The notes: generated by a model from the sequence alone, not told the origin. Counted from the first letter of the stretch, positions 1-10,451 are shown. The stretch: DNA of 64,000 bases from Candidatus Hydrogenedentota bacterium (GCA_026415215.1 JAOAHN010000037.1:1-64000), one strand, 5' to 3'. Program-made: numbers and translations.

Positions 1-716
1 CCTTCAAGAAGTTTTCCCCCGGCAACATTTATGTTTTGTGATGCAAGACTATTTACTATATCTTCTAAGGATATCCCCAAGGATTTTATAATTTTGTTAT
101 CTACTAATATTTGAATTTCCTCTTCTTGTCCGCCTTTCACAGTTACCTGAGCGATACCTGGTTCAGCTTCGAGGTCGCTTTTTAATTTTTTCTGAACAGA
201 CTCTCTTAATGTGGTCAAGTATTTTTTCTTATCTTCATCTGATAAACCACTTGGTGTAGTGAATCCTATTCTTATTACCGGATCGAGGTTTGGATTAAAG
301 CGAAGAATTATAGGTTTTTTTGTAACTTCTTTAGGTGGTTCAAAAAGGTCTAATCTATCTCTAACATCTTGCTGGGCGATGTTCATATCAGTATTCCACA
401 GAAATTCAAGAGTTATTTCTGAAAGCCCCGCAGACGATGTGCTACTTATCTCTACAAGTCCACTTACAATACTCAACATCTCTTCTAAAGGTCTTGTAAC
501 TAACTTTTCTACATCCTCTGGCGCTGCTCCTTCGAACTCTGTTCTTACTGTGAGAGTTGGGTAGGAAATCTCGGGCATAAGGTTTATTGGCAGTTTTTGG
601 TAAGATCTCCAACCAAATACAAGTATAGTTAAGAAAATCATCACAGTGGTTACAGGTCTCGAAAGAGGAAATGATATAAGTCCGTAGGAGTTAGTATCTT
701 TGGAAATATTCTCCAC
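1..716 (-). CDS. RND efflux transporter permease (AcrB/HAE-type), N-terminal part, truncated by window edge
   Basis: Minus-strand translation from GTG at 716 (aggag upstream): VENISKDTNSYGLISFPLSRPVTTVMIFLT...LPINLMPEISYPTLTVRTEFEGAAPEDVEKLVTRPLEEMLS...GLVEISSTSSAGLSEITLEF, a typical RND N-terminus. Follows the adaptor gene. Confidence 0.9.
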   Translation of the reverse strand, partial: MENISKDTNSYGLISFPLSRPVTTVMIFLTILVFGWRSYQKLPINLMPEISYPTLTVRTEFEGAAPEDVEKLVTRPLEEMLSIVSGLVEISSTSSAGLSEITLEFLWNTDMNIAQQDVRDRLDLFEPPKEVTKKPIILRFNPNLDPVIRIGFTTPSGLSDEDKKKYLTTLRESVQKKLKSDLEAEPGIAQVTVKGGQEEEIQILVDNKIIKSLGISLEDIVNSLASQNINVAGGKLLE

Positions 717-750
717 CTTTACTCCTCTTTTGCATTGTTAGAAAAGATTA

Positions 751-1932
751 TTATAGGTTTAGAGAGGTAGACAATGGTGATGATGAATTTACAGATTCTT
801 CTAAAGAAGTTACTTTTATAATTGAACCTGGCTTTAGACTCATTTGACCTAAAGTTATTACCATAGTGTTATCGTCAATACCAGATACTACCTCTATACT
901 CATCGGATCTTCTAATCCAACCTGTATTTCTACTTTTTTTGCTATATATATGTTGTCGTCATTAGATTCTGTTTTTGTTTTGCTATTCTCACCTGACTCT
1001 GAACTTAATCTTTCAGCTATGAACACATATTTCTTACCACTTTCTTCTAATACAGCATCTTTGGGGATGGTTAATACATTTTCCCGTGTTTCCATTACCA
1101 GTTTCACTCGAGAAAAAGCGTAGTCCTTAATACAGTCCAAATCATTATTGAAATCAACAAATTTCAAAGTTGCTTTTACAGTACCTGAAGATGAGTCTAT
1201 AGTAGGACTTATTCTATCCACTACCGTTCTATATTTTTTCTCAGGGCATGAGTCTATAAAAACTTCCGCTTCTTGTCCATGAAAAACTTTAGAGATTTCT
1301 CTTTCGGGGATACTAATCGGTATACAGTATGAATCAGGGTCTACTATCGAGAATACTGGCATGCCTACACTTACCATCACTCCTTTGTTAATATTTCTCC
1401 TCGTTATTACACCACTTATAGGGGCGGTGATTGTTTGGTTTTTTAACTGAAGTTGTTGAATTTTCAATGTTGCCTCTGCTGCATCTAATGCAAATTTAGC
1501 ATTATCCCGTTCTACTTTAGAGCCAATCCCTTCTCTAAGGCTCTGTTCAGCTATTGCAAGTGCTGATTTACATTTCTCAATGTTCACCTTTGTCTGAAGT
1601 ATTTGAGTTTCTACCTCTGATGTATCTAACTTAGCTAAGACCTGACCTTCTTTTACTCGCTCTCCTTCTTCTACACATATTTCTACACAAATTCCCATTC
1701 CTTTAGATATAACATCTACTTTATTCTCTGCTGATACGCGGGATGTGGTTTCAAAGAATTTTGATATCTTATTCCTTTGAGGATATGTTGCCTCAACAGG
1801 AAATGCTACAGGTTTCGTTACATTTGATTCTACCTCATCATTGGCATTAGCCTTTTCGTATACATTACATCCCGTTAATACCTGAGTAAGGAAGATGGTT
1901 AAAGTAACTATGTAAATTATATGCTTAATCAT
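751..1932 (-). CDS. RND efflux periplasmic adaptor (membrane fusion protein), lipoprotein
   Basis: 393-aa ORF; lipobox-like LTGC; biotinyl-lipoyl/HlyD pattern (VEEGERVKEGQVLAKLDTSEVE...ITAPISGVITRRNINKGVMVSVGMPVFSIVD). Confidence 0.9.
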   Translation of the reverse strand: MIKHIIYIVTLTIFLTQVLTGCNVYEKANANDEVESNVTKPVAFPVEATYPQRNKISKFFETTSRVSAENKVDVISKGMGICVEICVEEGERVKEGQVLAKLDTSEVETQILQTKVNIEKCKSALAIAEQSLREGIGSKVERDNAKFALDAAEATLKIQQLQLKNQTITAPISGVITRRNINKGVMVSVGMPVFSIVDPDSYCIPISIPEREISKVFHGQEAEVFIDSCPEKKYRTVVDRISPTIDSSSGTVKATLKFVDFNNDLDCIKDYAFSRVKLVMETRENVLTIPKDAVLEESGKKYVFIAERLSSESGENSKTKTESNDDNIYIAKKVEIQVGLEDPMSIEVVSGIDDNTMVITLGQMSLKPGSIIKVTSLEESVNSSSPLSTSLNL

Positions 1933-2124
1933 AAATCCCTTTAGACACTTTTTTAGTTATATTTTACTAATTTGACTTTATTTTATTACAACAAGTAGCG
2001 AAAATTTTTCAACTGTTCTCCCAATTTGTATATAATTTCTTGACATTTTATAATAGAAATGGCATTATTAGTATAAGATTTTATCATGAGGAAAATTATG
2101 CTATTATAAAGGGAGATAAAGTAA

Positions 2125-5100
2125 ATGTCATTGAGAATATTTCGGATTTTAGTCGTTGTTTTGCTTACTTTCATTTCTATTGCCTGTCCAAGGGATGAAA
2201 TAGGCGGGGGATTAGCGGTTGCTCCAACTTCTATAGATTTTGGTAAGTATAAAAATTCTGCTACTTTAGAGGTATGGAAAACATACACTTCGTCTTCAAT
2301 AGGCCCTATATTTGCTGAGTCAACAGTCCCATGGATTATAGTGAAAAATTGTGTCAGTGCTTCCGATAACTGTGTTAGCTCTGGGCCATTCGATAAAGTG
2401 AGAATAGAGGTAAATGTAAATAGAGAAATAACATTGTTGGGGGAGAATAGTGGTACAATAGTTGTACGAGCTACTAATTCTCCTTCTGTGATTGTTCCTA
2501 TAACTCTTACCGATCTCATTTTCGTAGATTTCGATGCTACTAATAAGTTTTCCACCATAAGTGAACCAGTTAGATTCATTAATCAAAGTAATGTCTACGG
2601 AGCGGATATCGAAATAAAAAAATATACTTGGGATTTTGGTGATGGTTCTACTTCTAACGAGGTAAATCCTATTCATTATTACTTACAGCCTGGTAAATAC
2701 ACTGTCAGTTTAACTGTAGAGACAAATCAAGGAGATGAGAAAAAGATCAAAGAAGGTTTCATTAATGTAACCCCGGGAGAAGTGGTAGTAGATTTTACCG
2801 CAACTCCGCAAGTAGCTTTCGTAGGCGAGGAGATACAGTTCATTGATAGGAGTGTGTCTTCTCGTGAACCTATAGTAAGAAGAATTTGGGATTTTGGTGA
2901 TGGTAATAAATCTGAAGAAGCAAATCCTCTACATAAGTATTCCTCTCCTGGGATTTACAATATTACCTTGAAAGTATTTACAAATAATCAGGAGAAGGAG
3001 TTAACCAAACCAGGGTTTGTTACCATTCAGACTGGCATCCCCCCGATTGCAAAATTTTCAGTGTCGCAGGTGAAGCCATTCATATATGTCCCTGTTCAAT
3101 TTTATGACTTGTCTGTTCCTGGTAGTGCTCCAATCACGGAGTGGATATGGGATTTTGGTGATGGTAATACTATCAAGTATACTGACAAAGACCCAGTTCG
3201 TGAACCACAGTATGCTTTTTCTCGGATTGGCATACAGAATGTAAAATTGACTGTTTCGACCCGTTTTGGTACCAGTTCTTTTACCTTACCAGTAGAAGTT
3301 GTGTATATGCCTCCCATAGCAAACTTCTCCGCAGAGCCCACAGTAATTTATGAAGGAGAGTCTGTGTTCTTTGTTGATTTGTCGAGACAGGGCACTGACA
3401 AGATAGTTAGGTGGGTATGGAATTTCGGAGATGGAACAGCAGAAACAATTGAATACCGTCCATACTATAATGAAAATGGGAATGTAACACACACCTATGC
3501 TACAAAAGGAAAGTACAATGTAAAACTTACTGTGTATACGAGCTCCTCATCTAATAATGAATCCTCAGTAACAAAATCTGAGTTTATTACAGTTCATAAA
3601 CCCCCTATTCCTGCAGTAACCCTGTCCACTCGTAGTCCCCTCATAAACAAAAACACCACATTTCTCAATAGGACAGTCTTGGGTACCGAGACCGAGTTGA
3701 CCTATGAATGGAACTTTGGAGATGGGAGCCCAATTAAGACCACCTCTAATCTTGAGCCGGTAACTCACATATATACTGAACCTGGTGTGTTTAATGTTGT
3801 GTTAAAGGTGAAGACTCCTCTGAAAACTTTCACGAGTGATCCTCTTGAAGTTCATGTTGATGCTCCTCCAATACCGGACTTTGATTATGAGCCTAAGAAA
3901 GCGAGTATAGAGAATGTTATTCGTTTCATAGACACTTCTATAACTGAAGGGACGAGACCCATTGTAGGGTGGATATGGTCTTTCGGCGATGGCTCGCCTA
4001 TATCTAATTTACAAAATCCAACTCACCAGTATATATCTCCGGGTAGATACAAGGTAGAACTTTATTTAAAGTTTGTCCATTCTCGGAGTAGGGAAGAATT
4101 AGTAACAGACCCAGTTTCCCGTGTCCTCACTATAGGGAATGCTATTCCTCCTACTGCGAAGTTCCGAGTGGTGAGTCCTTGCGCTATTGTGGGTAGCGAG
4201 GTAAGATTTATAGATTTGTCAGTAAAAGGGTCTTCAGATATTGGTGAGTGGGAATGGGATTTTGGTGATGGAAGCACATCTGACGAAAAATCACCCTCAC
4301 ATGTTTATCAATCTCCAGGTTTATATACTGTTAAGCTAAAAGTTCGGAGTATAGGAGGATTAGAATCAGAATTTGTAAGAGAAAATTATGTAGATGTTAG
4401 GGATTATACTTCTCCTCTTGATGTTTTTGTTAACGAGATAGATCCAGAATATTCTTGGACTACCCCCACTGTTTATCCTGTAACCTTTTCATCAGGGTTT
4501 TCCACTATTAAGATAGCCACCGCATATATAACCAGAATGACTTCTCAAGCTTGGCGAAGTGCTTATGAAATATATAGGGGAAGGACTTGGCAACATAATC
4601 TAACGATATTAGTGCCTGAGAATCTAAGATATAGCACAGCTCTCTTGTTTGTTGATGGTGGTTCTATTAATAGTTCTCCTCCAGATGAATCTGAGAGGTT
4701 GTTCTTGGGACAGTTAGCAGCCTTAAGTGGGTGTACAGTGGTTCATTTGGATAATGTGCCAAGCCAGCCAATTGTTTTTATGGATGACTATGACCCAGAG
4801 ACTAATGAGATTCTTTATTCCCGTAGCGAAGACGCAATAATTTCTTATAGCTATGATAGGTTTATGAACGAATATAAAAATGGGAACTACGATTACAAAT
4901 GGCCAGTGCTCTTGGCTATGGCTAAATCCGCTGTGAGGGCTATGGATACAACTCAAGCTATTTTAGGGGATAGAGCACCTTCAAAATTTGTTATCTCAGG
5001 TGGATCTAAGAGAGGATGGACTACATGGTTAGCAGGGTTAACCGATTGTAGAATCAAGGCTATCTCCCCATTAGTAATTGATGTGATTAACATGGACAAG

Positions 5101-6906
5101 CAAATGGAACATCACAAAAAAGTCTATGGATATTGGGCTCCATCTATTTATGAATATGCACAAATGAAAGTATTTGACCGATTAGTAACTGAAGGAGGTT
5201 TACCTGAGGAAGCAATTGAATTGCTAAAAATAGTAGATCCCTATGAGTATTTAGATAGAATGGAGGATATACCTAAGTTCATTATGAACTCCTCCTGTGA
5301 TGAGTTTTTCGTGCCAGATTCCTCTCAGTGGTATTACGACGATTTGCCCGGAGAAAAATTACTAAACTATGTTCCTAATGTATCGCATTCTCTCGGAGAT
5401 GATTTTGATATTGAGACTCCGGCTGTTCAGAACCTTCTTGCTTGGTTCTTGGCGAAGTCGCAAGATGTTAACCTTCCAAAGTATAGATGGATAAGAGAAT
5501 CTCAGAATACCCTGAGAGTCGAGGTGGATAGCGCCTTTATAAATTCTATTCAGGAAGTGAAACTATGGAAATGTACAAATCCAAATGCAAGAGACTTCCG
5601 TAAGTATAAATTAGATTCATTAAATCTTAGATACGAAGAGGAGGTCCTTTCACCTATATCTTCAGGGGTATATAGAGTAACTGTTCCTACACCTAATGCA
5701 GGGTGGACTGCTTACTTTATACAGTTAAAGTTTAATAATCCTGCCAGGTTATCTGTGGCAATCCCAGGAGTAAGTGTTCCTCCTTTGGTGTTTACTACAC
5801 CAATATTTGTCATCCCAGAAGAATATCCGAGCTACCCATCAGAAAGAAAAGTTGTGGGATCCTATCCTCTCTTAGTGCTGAGAGGGAGTCCCTACGATAT
5901 AGGTTATAGCTATGGTAATTTGATGACTACCGAAATCCAAAATCATGTTAACTATGTGTTTGCTAACCTTACTAACAGATTTGGGATAGCGTTAAGCAAC
6001 CTAAATACTGTATGGAATATTCAGAAAAATTCTTTAGATGAAAGAATAAGAGAAGAGCTTGAAGGAATAGCAGATGCAACAGGCATATCTTTTGACGATA
6101 TAGGTAGACTACAGTTGGTAGAACTCCTTTCAATATATTCTTCAGATAACAATACTAATATCCGATCTTCAGGATCTACTTTGTGGTCCTCTGCTATAAA
6201 CATTGGAAGTTATTGGGGAATCTCCCCTATAGCACTAACTTATTCACTTAATAGAAGGCTGTATACAAATGGTCAACAAAATTATCCGGTTATACTTTTC
6301 TATATACCTGAACAAGGATTTCCACATGCTATAATGACATTTGCCGGTTTGGTCGTTGGAAGAGTAGGAGTGAACATAGCAGGGGTATCTTATGCAGATA
6401 TACCTGTCCTAAATGAAGTTCCAAATGAGAATGAGAATATGCTATTTGCTTTGAGAGAATCATTATATGATTCTAATAGATTAGAAGAAATGGTGAAAAA
6501 GATTAAAGAAGAGAGCAAAGGAAGAATACACAAGTATTTGCTTGGTGATGGTAGGTATGAAAAACGAGGAGCGAAAATCCGAATCGATAGTAGTGGCTTG
6601 GTTTTGATCAGAGATAACTCTACTATAGATGAGTATTACCCTAATGTAAAGAAATATGTTGTTTATACAGGCCACAATTCCACAACTGCAAACTCAATTT
6701 ACCAATACATATCAACCAATAATGGCCCACTTGACTTGAATGGAATTCTTAATCTCACCAATATTGGGGCTATATCCTCGCATAACCTAATGAATATTAT
6801 GATAAATGCCACAAGTTTCTCCGCTTATGTAGTGTATGCGTCTGGCACATCTGATGCTTCTACACAAACCTATAGATTAGTAGATTTTCAATCATTATTA
6901 CCTTAA
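2125..6906 (+). CDS. Large lipoprotein: seven PKD domains + PhoPQ-activated pathogenicity-related (PqaA-like) hydrolase + C45 peptidase/acyltransferase-like domain
   Basis: 1593-aa ORF; lipobox ISIAC; seven W[DNS]FGDG motifs; GGSKRGWTTW, DEFFVPDSSQ and NVSHSL blocks; LRGSPYDIGYSYGNLM...GIADATGISFDDI as in C45 proteins. Confidence 0.85.
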   Translation: MSLRIFRILVVVLLTFISIACPRDEIGGGLAVAPTSIDFGKYKNSATLEVWKTYTSSSIGPIFAESTVPWIIVKNCVSASDNCVSSGPFDKVRIEVNVNREITLLGENSGTIVVRATNSPSVIVPITLTDLIFVDFDATNKFSTISEPVRFINQSNVYGADIEIKKYTWDFGDGSTSNEVNPIHYYLQPGKYTVSLTVETNQGDEKKIKEGFINVTPGEVVVDFTATPQVAFVGEEIQFIDRSVSSREPIVRRIWDFGDGNKSEEANPLHKYSSPGIYNITLKVFTNNQEKELTKPGFVTIQTGIPPIAKFSVSQVKPFIYVPVQFYDLSVPGSAPITEWIWDFGDGNTIKYTDKDPVREPQYAFSRIGIQNVKLTVSTRFGTSSFTLPVEVVYMPPIANFSAEPTVIYEGESVFFVDLSRQGTDKIVRWVWNFGDGTAETIEYRPYYNENGNVTHTYATKGKYNVKLTVYTSSSSNNESSVTKSEFITVHKPPIPAVTLSTRSPLINKNTTFLNRTVLGTETELTYEWNFGDGSPIKTTSNLEPVTHIYTEPGVFNVVLKVKTPLKTFTSDPLEVHVDAPPIPDFDYEPKKASIENVIRFIDTSITEGTRPIVGWIWSFGDGSPISNLQNPTHQYISPGRYKVELYLKFVHSRSREELVTDPVSRVLTIGNAIPPTAKFRVVSPCAIVGSEVRFIDLSVKGSSDIGEWEWDFGDGSTSDEKSPSHVYQSPGLYTVKLKVRSIGGLESEFVRENYVDVRDYTSPLDVFVNEIDPEYSWTTPTVYPVTFSSGFSTIKIATAYITRMTSQAWRSAYEIYRGRTWQHNLTILVPENLRYSTALLFVDGGSINSSPPDESERLFLGQLAALSGCTVVHLDNVPSQPIVFMDDYDPETNEILYSRSEDAIISYSYDRFMNEYKNGNYDYKWPVLLAMAKSAVRAMDTTQAILGDRAPSKFVISGGSKRGWTTWLAGLTDCRIKAISPLVIDVINMDKQMEHHKKVYGYWAPSIYEYAQMKVFDRLVTEGGLPEEAIELLKIVDPYEYLDRMEDIPKFIMNSSCDEFFVPDSSQWYYDDLPGEKLLNYVPNVSHSLGDDFDIETPAVQNLLAWFLAKSQDVNLPKYRWIRESQNTLRVEVDSAFINSIQEVKLWKCTNPNARDFRKYKLDSLNLRYEEEVLSPISSGVYRVTVPTPNAGWTAYFIQLKFNNPARLSVAIPGVSVPPLVFTTPIFVIPEEYPSYPSERKVVGSYPLLVLRGSPYDIGYSYGNLMTTEIQNHVNYVFANLTNRFGIALSNLNTVWNIQKNSLDERIREELEGIADATGISFDDIGRLQLVELLSIYSSDNNTNIRSSGSTLWSSAINIGSYWGISPIALTYSLNRRLYTNGQQNYPVILFYIPEQGFPHAIMTFAGLVVGRVGVNIAGVSYADIPVLNEVPNENENMLFALRESLYDSNRLEEMVKKIKEESKGRIHKYLLGDGRYEKRGAKIRIDSSGLVLIRDNSTIDEYYPNVKKYVVYTGHNSTTANSIYQYISTNNGPLDLNGILNLTNIGAISSHNLMNIMINATSFSAYVVYASGTSDASTQTYRLVDFQSLLP
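2629..4272 (+). repeat. PKD-domain tandem repeats; an 18-nt core (tgggattttggtgatggw) is retained in four copies
   Basis: Core at 2629-2646, 2887-2904, 3148-3165 and 4255-4272; three further repeats are diverged. Confidence 0.8.
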
Positions 6907-6958
6907 TCTGAATCATTTATTAATATAATTCTCTCTATATGAAGTTTTAAGGGAGGAA

Positions 6959-7969
6959 ATGTTTATGCCTAATTGGAGGGAGATTATTTCTCGAGGTGAC
7001 AAAATATCCAAAAAATTGGAAAAACTGAGTGGAAAGACTTTAGTAGTTACTATGGAAATTCCGTGGGGTAAGTTAAGAAAAATCTCTCTTTTTGAACCTA
7101 CTCGTCTTATATATGCTAATCAGATGGAGATTCAGTTTTTAAACGAGATTGTAGAAACCCTTGATAATTTTGACTGGGTCATAGGTATAGGGGGGGGAGT
7201 TGCTTGTGATATGGCAAAGTTTATTTCGTGGAAGAAGGAAATCCCATTAATTTTACTTCCGACTGTGATTTCTGTTGATGCACCCTTTACTGCATCCATT
7301 GCTATAAGGGAAAACGATGTAGTTAAGTATGTTGGAAGTGTAGTTCCCAATGAAATAATTATAGATTATAATATTATTTCCCAAGCACCTCCTGAATTGA
7401 ATAGAGCGGGAGTAGCGGATATTTTAAGTATTCATACCGCTTTGTGGGATTGGAGACTATCATCGGAAAAAACAGGAGAGAGATATGACTCTAAGATAGC
7501 AGAAGAAGCAAAGAAATGCTTAGATTTTGTAGAAGAAAATGCTGAAGAAATAAGAAAGGTTTCTTCTAAGGGTATAGATGTTATAGTTGATATGTATTGT
7601 AGGGAGGTAGACCTTTGTACAGAGTTCGGTAATTCCCGTCCCGAAGAAGGCTCAGAGCATATAGTTGCATATTGTGCTGAATATCTAACTAAAGAACAAT
7701 TTCTCCACGGCAATATAGTAGCTTTCGGTATATTTTGTATGAGCAGACTACAAGAGAATTTTCCTGATTGGATAACAGGACTTATGGATAGGGTAGGATT
7801 AGACTTTTCGGCGGGGAATCTCACAAATGATAAGATTAGAAAAATTCTATTGAGTTTGAAGGAATTTAAAGACCAAAGCGATTTGTTTTATAGCGTAATT
7901 GATGAGAAAATTATAGATGAGAATTTTGTTTCTAATATACTGAAAGAACTAAATCGTTATGAAAGGTAG
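6959..7969 (+). CDS. sn-glycerol-1-phosphate dehydrogenase family protein (AraM/EgsA-like)
   Basis: 336-aa ORF with DWVIGIGGGVACDMAKFISWKKEIPLILLPTVISVDAPFTASIAIRE, as in G1PDH/iron-type dehydrogenases. Confidence 0.8.
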   Translation: MFMPNWREIISRGDKISKKLEKLSGKTLVVTMEIPWGKLRKISLFEPTRLIYANQMEIQFLNEIVETLDNFDWVIGIGGGVACDMAKFISWKKEIPLILLPTVISVDAPFTASIAIRENDVVKYVGSVVPNEIIIDYNIISQAPPELNRAGVADILSIHTALWDWRLSSEKTGERYDSKIAEEAKKCLDFVEENAEEIRKVSSKGIDVIVDMYCREVDLCTEFGNSRPEEGSEHIVAYCAEYLTKEQFLHGNIVAFGIFCMSRLQENFPDWITGLMDRVGLDFSAGNLTNDKIRKILLSLKEFKDQSDLFYSVIDEKIIDENFVSNILKELNRYER

Positions 7970-7979
7970 GAGAGGTCAG

Positions 7980-10403
7980 ATGGAGAAAATAATAGCTTAT
8001 ATACCTTTTATTATCGTGCTTTACCTTGTTGCACCTCTATTTGCTTACGCAGATGCGAAAACATATTTCAAAGAGGCAAAACCAGTGTGGGTTAAGGACA
8101 GAAGTAAAGTGATGAATGATTTTGTGGGTTTTAGGGGTGTATTTACTGTTGACGATACCAAGGGCTTAGTATTGACTTGTACCGGTCACACGAGTTATAG
8201 AGTTTATATAAACGGTAAATACTTAGGATATGGTCCTGCAAGAGGTCCCCATGGTTATTTCAGAGTAGATGAATGGAACTTAGATGAATTTGTGAAGAAA
8301 GGCACTAATATTGTTGCTATAGAAGTGGTGAGCTACAATGTAAATGGATACGGAATTACGAATCAACCGGGATTTATTCAAGCGGAAGTGAGAAAAGATG
8401 GAGAAGTATTATGTGCTACCGGGGATGGTGAAAAAAAGTTTATAGCCTTTGATCTCGACTATAAATTAAAAAAAGTGGAGAGGTATAGTTTTCAAAGAGG
8501 ATTCACAGAAGCGTATCGTTTAGGACAGAAATCTTTTGCGTGGAAATTTCAATTGGAGAATTCTCCTTCCCCTTGTGATATAGAAGTGTTTCCTTCAGTA
8601 AATATTATTCCCCGAAGAGTTCCTATTCCCAATTTTGAAATTTTGATTCCTACCCATGTTGTTAGAGAAGGAATAGTAGATTTGAATAAACCGGTGAAGA
8701 ATCCCTGGAGAAATAGGGATGTTGCTCCCCGGCAGGACTATTTGGCTTACCCTTTTGAGGAGTTAGAATATTCGCCCGTTTTAGATTTTCAAAGTATTAC
8801 TATAGATGAGAAGGGAAGGGAAGTAAATACTAAGCTTTCGTTACCTATAGATTTAAATAAAGCCTCTTATAAGGTATTTGATTTTAATAAAAGTCTAACA
8901 GGTTTTATATGTGTAAAATTATATGTAAACTCCCCTACGAAATTGTTTTTTACCTTTGATGAGATTATGAGAGATGGCAAAGTAGATTGGAAAAGATTAG
9001 GTTGTCATAATGTTGTTTCCGTGGAATTTTTGGAGAGTGGAGAATATGAGTTTGAGACTATCGAGCCTTATACCTTCAGGTTCTTGCAATTAGTTTCTAC
9101 AACGGGAAATGTAAGAGTCGAATCTATTGGTATTCGTTTATATGAGAATCCAGATTCTCAAAGAGCAAAATTTAACTCTTCCAATGAAATAATAAATAAC
9201 ATATTTGAAGCGGGTCGAGCCACATTTGCTCAGAATGCTGTAGATATATTTATGGATTGTCCCCACAGAGAAAGAGCAGGTTGGTTATGTGATTCGTTCT
9301 TCACTGCGAGGGCAGGGATGGTCCTTTGTGGAAATTTATCTGTTGAGAAGAATTTTATAGAAAATTTCTTACTTCCTGAAAAATTCGAATTTTTGCCTGA
9401 GGGCATGCTTCCTATGTGTTATCCATCAGACCATAACAATGGAGTTTTCATTCCTAACTGGGCTATGTGGTTTGTTATCCAGTTAGGTGAGTATGCAGAG
9501 AGAAGTAATGACTGGGATTTAGTAAACGCTTTAAAACCAAGGGTTCTAAATTTAGTAAAGTTCTTTGAAGGATATCGCAATGAGGATGGATTATTGGAAA
9601 AATTGCCAAGTTGGGTATTCGTGGAATGGTCTAAAGCAAATGATTTTGTTCAGGATGTTAACTATCCGTCAAATATGTTATATGCAGGTGTATTAGAAAC
9701 AGTAGCAAAGCTTTACAACCTTCCAGAATATAAAGAAGAAGCTGATAAGATAAAAGAAACCATCAGAAAACAGTCATTCGATGGCAAGTTTTTTGTAGAT
9801 AATGCTGTCAGAAAAAATGGGAAGTTAAAGGTTACCTCAAACAAAACTGAAGTATGTCAATATTTTGCTTTCTTCTTCAAAATAGCGACTCCCGAGACTT
9901 ACCCTGATCTTTGGAAGATAATTCAGCAAGATTTCGGTCCTCATCGCAAAGATAACAATAAGTTCCCTGAGGTTCATCTTGCGAATTCTTTTATAGGGAA
10001 TGTATTAAGAGCAGAATTGCTAACCCTTTATGGTAATCCACAACAAGTGCTCGATGAGTCCATAGGCTACTTGGACTATATGGCTAAGGAAACTGGAACT
10101 TTGTGGGAAAATGTTCATGATAGAGCGAGTTTAAACCACGGATTTGCCTCACATATTGTCTATATTTACTACAGAACTGGCTTGGGGATAAAGGAATTGG
10201 ATCCGGTCAACAAGAAAGCCAAAGTGGTATTCCAGCCTATTAGCTTTAGCTACTGTGAGGGAGAAATTCCCATAAACAATGAATGGATTAAATTATCTTG
10301 GAAGCAAGATAAAGATAAAATCCTTTACAGGATGTCTTTCCCTTCAGATTGGTCTGTTAGTGTAGAAAATCTTACTGGTAAAAAACTCATCGAAGAAAAA
10401 TAA
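7980..10403 (+). CDS. alpha-L-rhamnosidase-like glycoside hydrolase (GH78), secreted
   Basis: ORF 7959..10403; likely start ATG 7980 with gtaggagaggtc upstream; signal peptide; VDIFMDCPHRERAGWLCDSFFTARAG motif. Confidence 0.8.
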   Translation: MEKIIAYIPFIIVLYLVAPLFAYADAKTYFKEAKPVWVKDRSKVMNDFVGFRGVFTVDDTKGLVLTCTGHTSYRVYINGKYLGYGPARGPHGYFRVDEWNLDEFVKKGTNIVAIEVVSYNVNGYGITNQPGFIQAEVRKDGEVLCATGDGEKKFIAFDLDYKLKKVERYSFQRGFTEAYRLGQKSFAWKFQLENSPSPCDIEVFPSVNIIPRRVPIPNFEILIPTHVVREGIVDLNKPVKNPWRNRDVAPRQDYLAYPFEELEYSPVLDFQSITIDEKGREVNTKLSLPIDLNKASYKVFDFNKSLTGFICVKLYVNSPTKLFFTFDEIMRDGKVDWKRLGCHNVVSVEFLESGEYEFETIEPYTFRFLQLVSTTGNVRVESIGIRLYENPDSQRAKFNSSNEIINNIFEAGRATFAQNAVDIFMDCPHRERAGWLCDSFFTARAGMVLCGNLSVEKNFIENFLLPEKFEFLPEGMLPMCYPSDHNNGVFIPNWAMWFVIQLGEYAERSNDWDLVNALKPRVLNLVKFFEGYRNEDGLLEKLPSWVFVEWSKANDFVQDVNYPSNMLYAGVLETVAKLYNLPEYKEEADKIKETIRKQSFDGKFFVDNAVRKNGKLKVTSNKTEVCQYFAFFFKIATPETYPDLWKIIQQDFGPHRKDNNKFPEVHLANSFIGNVLRAELLTLYGNPQQVLDESIGYLDYMAKETGTLWENVHDRASLNHGFASHIVYIYYRTGLGIKELDPVNKKAKVVFQPISFSYCEGEIPINNEWIKLSWKQDKDKILYRMSFPSDWSVSVENLTGKKLIEEK

Positions 10404-10451
10404 TATTTAGGTCTTCAAGTCGTTACGAAGAGATATCAGATAACAGAAGGT

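Noticed and set aside
211-1123. Plus-strand ORFs 211..564 and 866..1123
   Set aside because: Antisense shadows of the RND permease and adaptor genes.
2040-2077. Possible sigma-70 promoter (TTGACA at 2040) upstream of the PKD lipoprotein gene
   Set aside because: No convincing -10 box at 16-18 bp spacing, so not reported as a promoter.
1986-2676. Minus-strand ORFs 1986..2579 and 2320..2676
   Set aside because: Antisense to the start of the PKD lipoprotein; no recognisable protein text; the plus-strand gene has clear domains.
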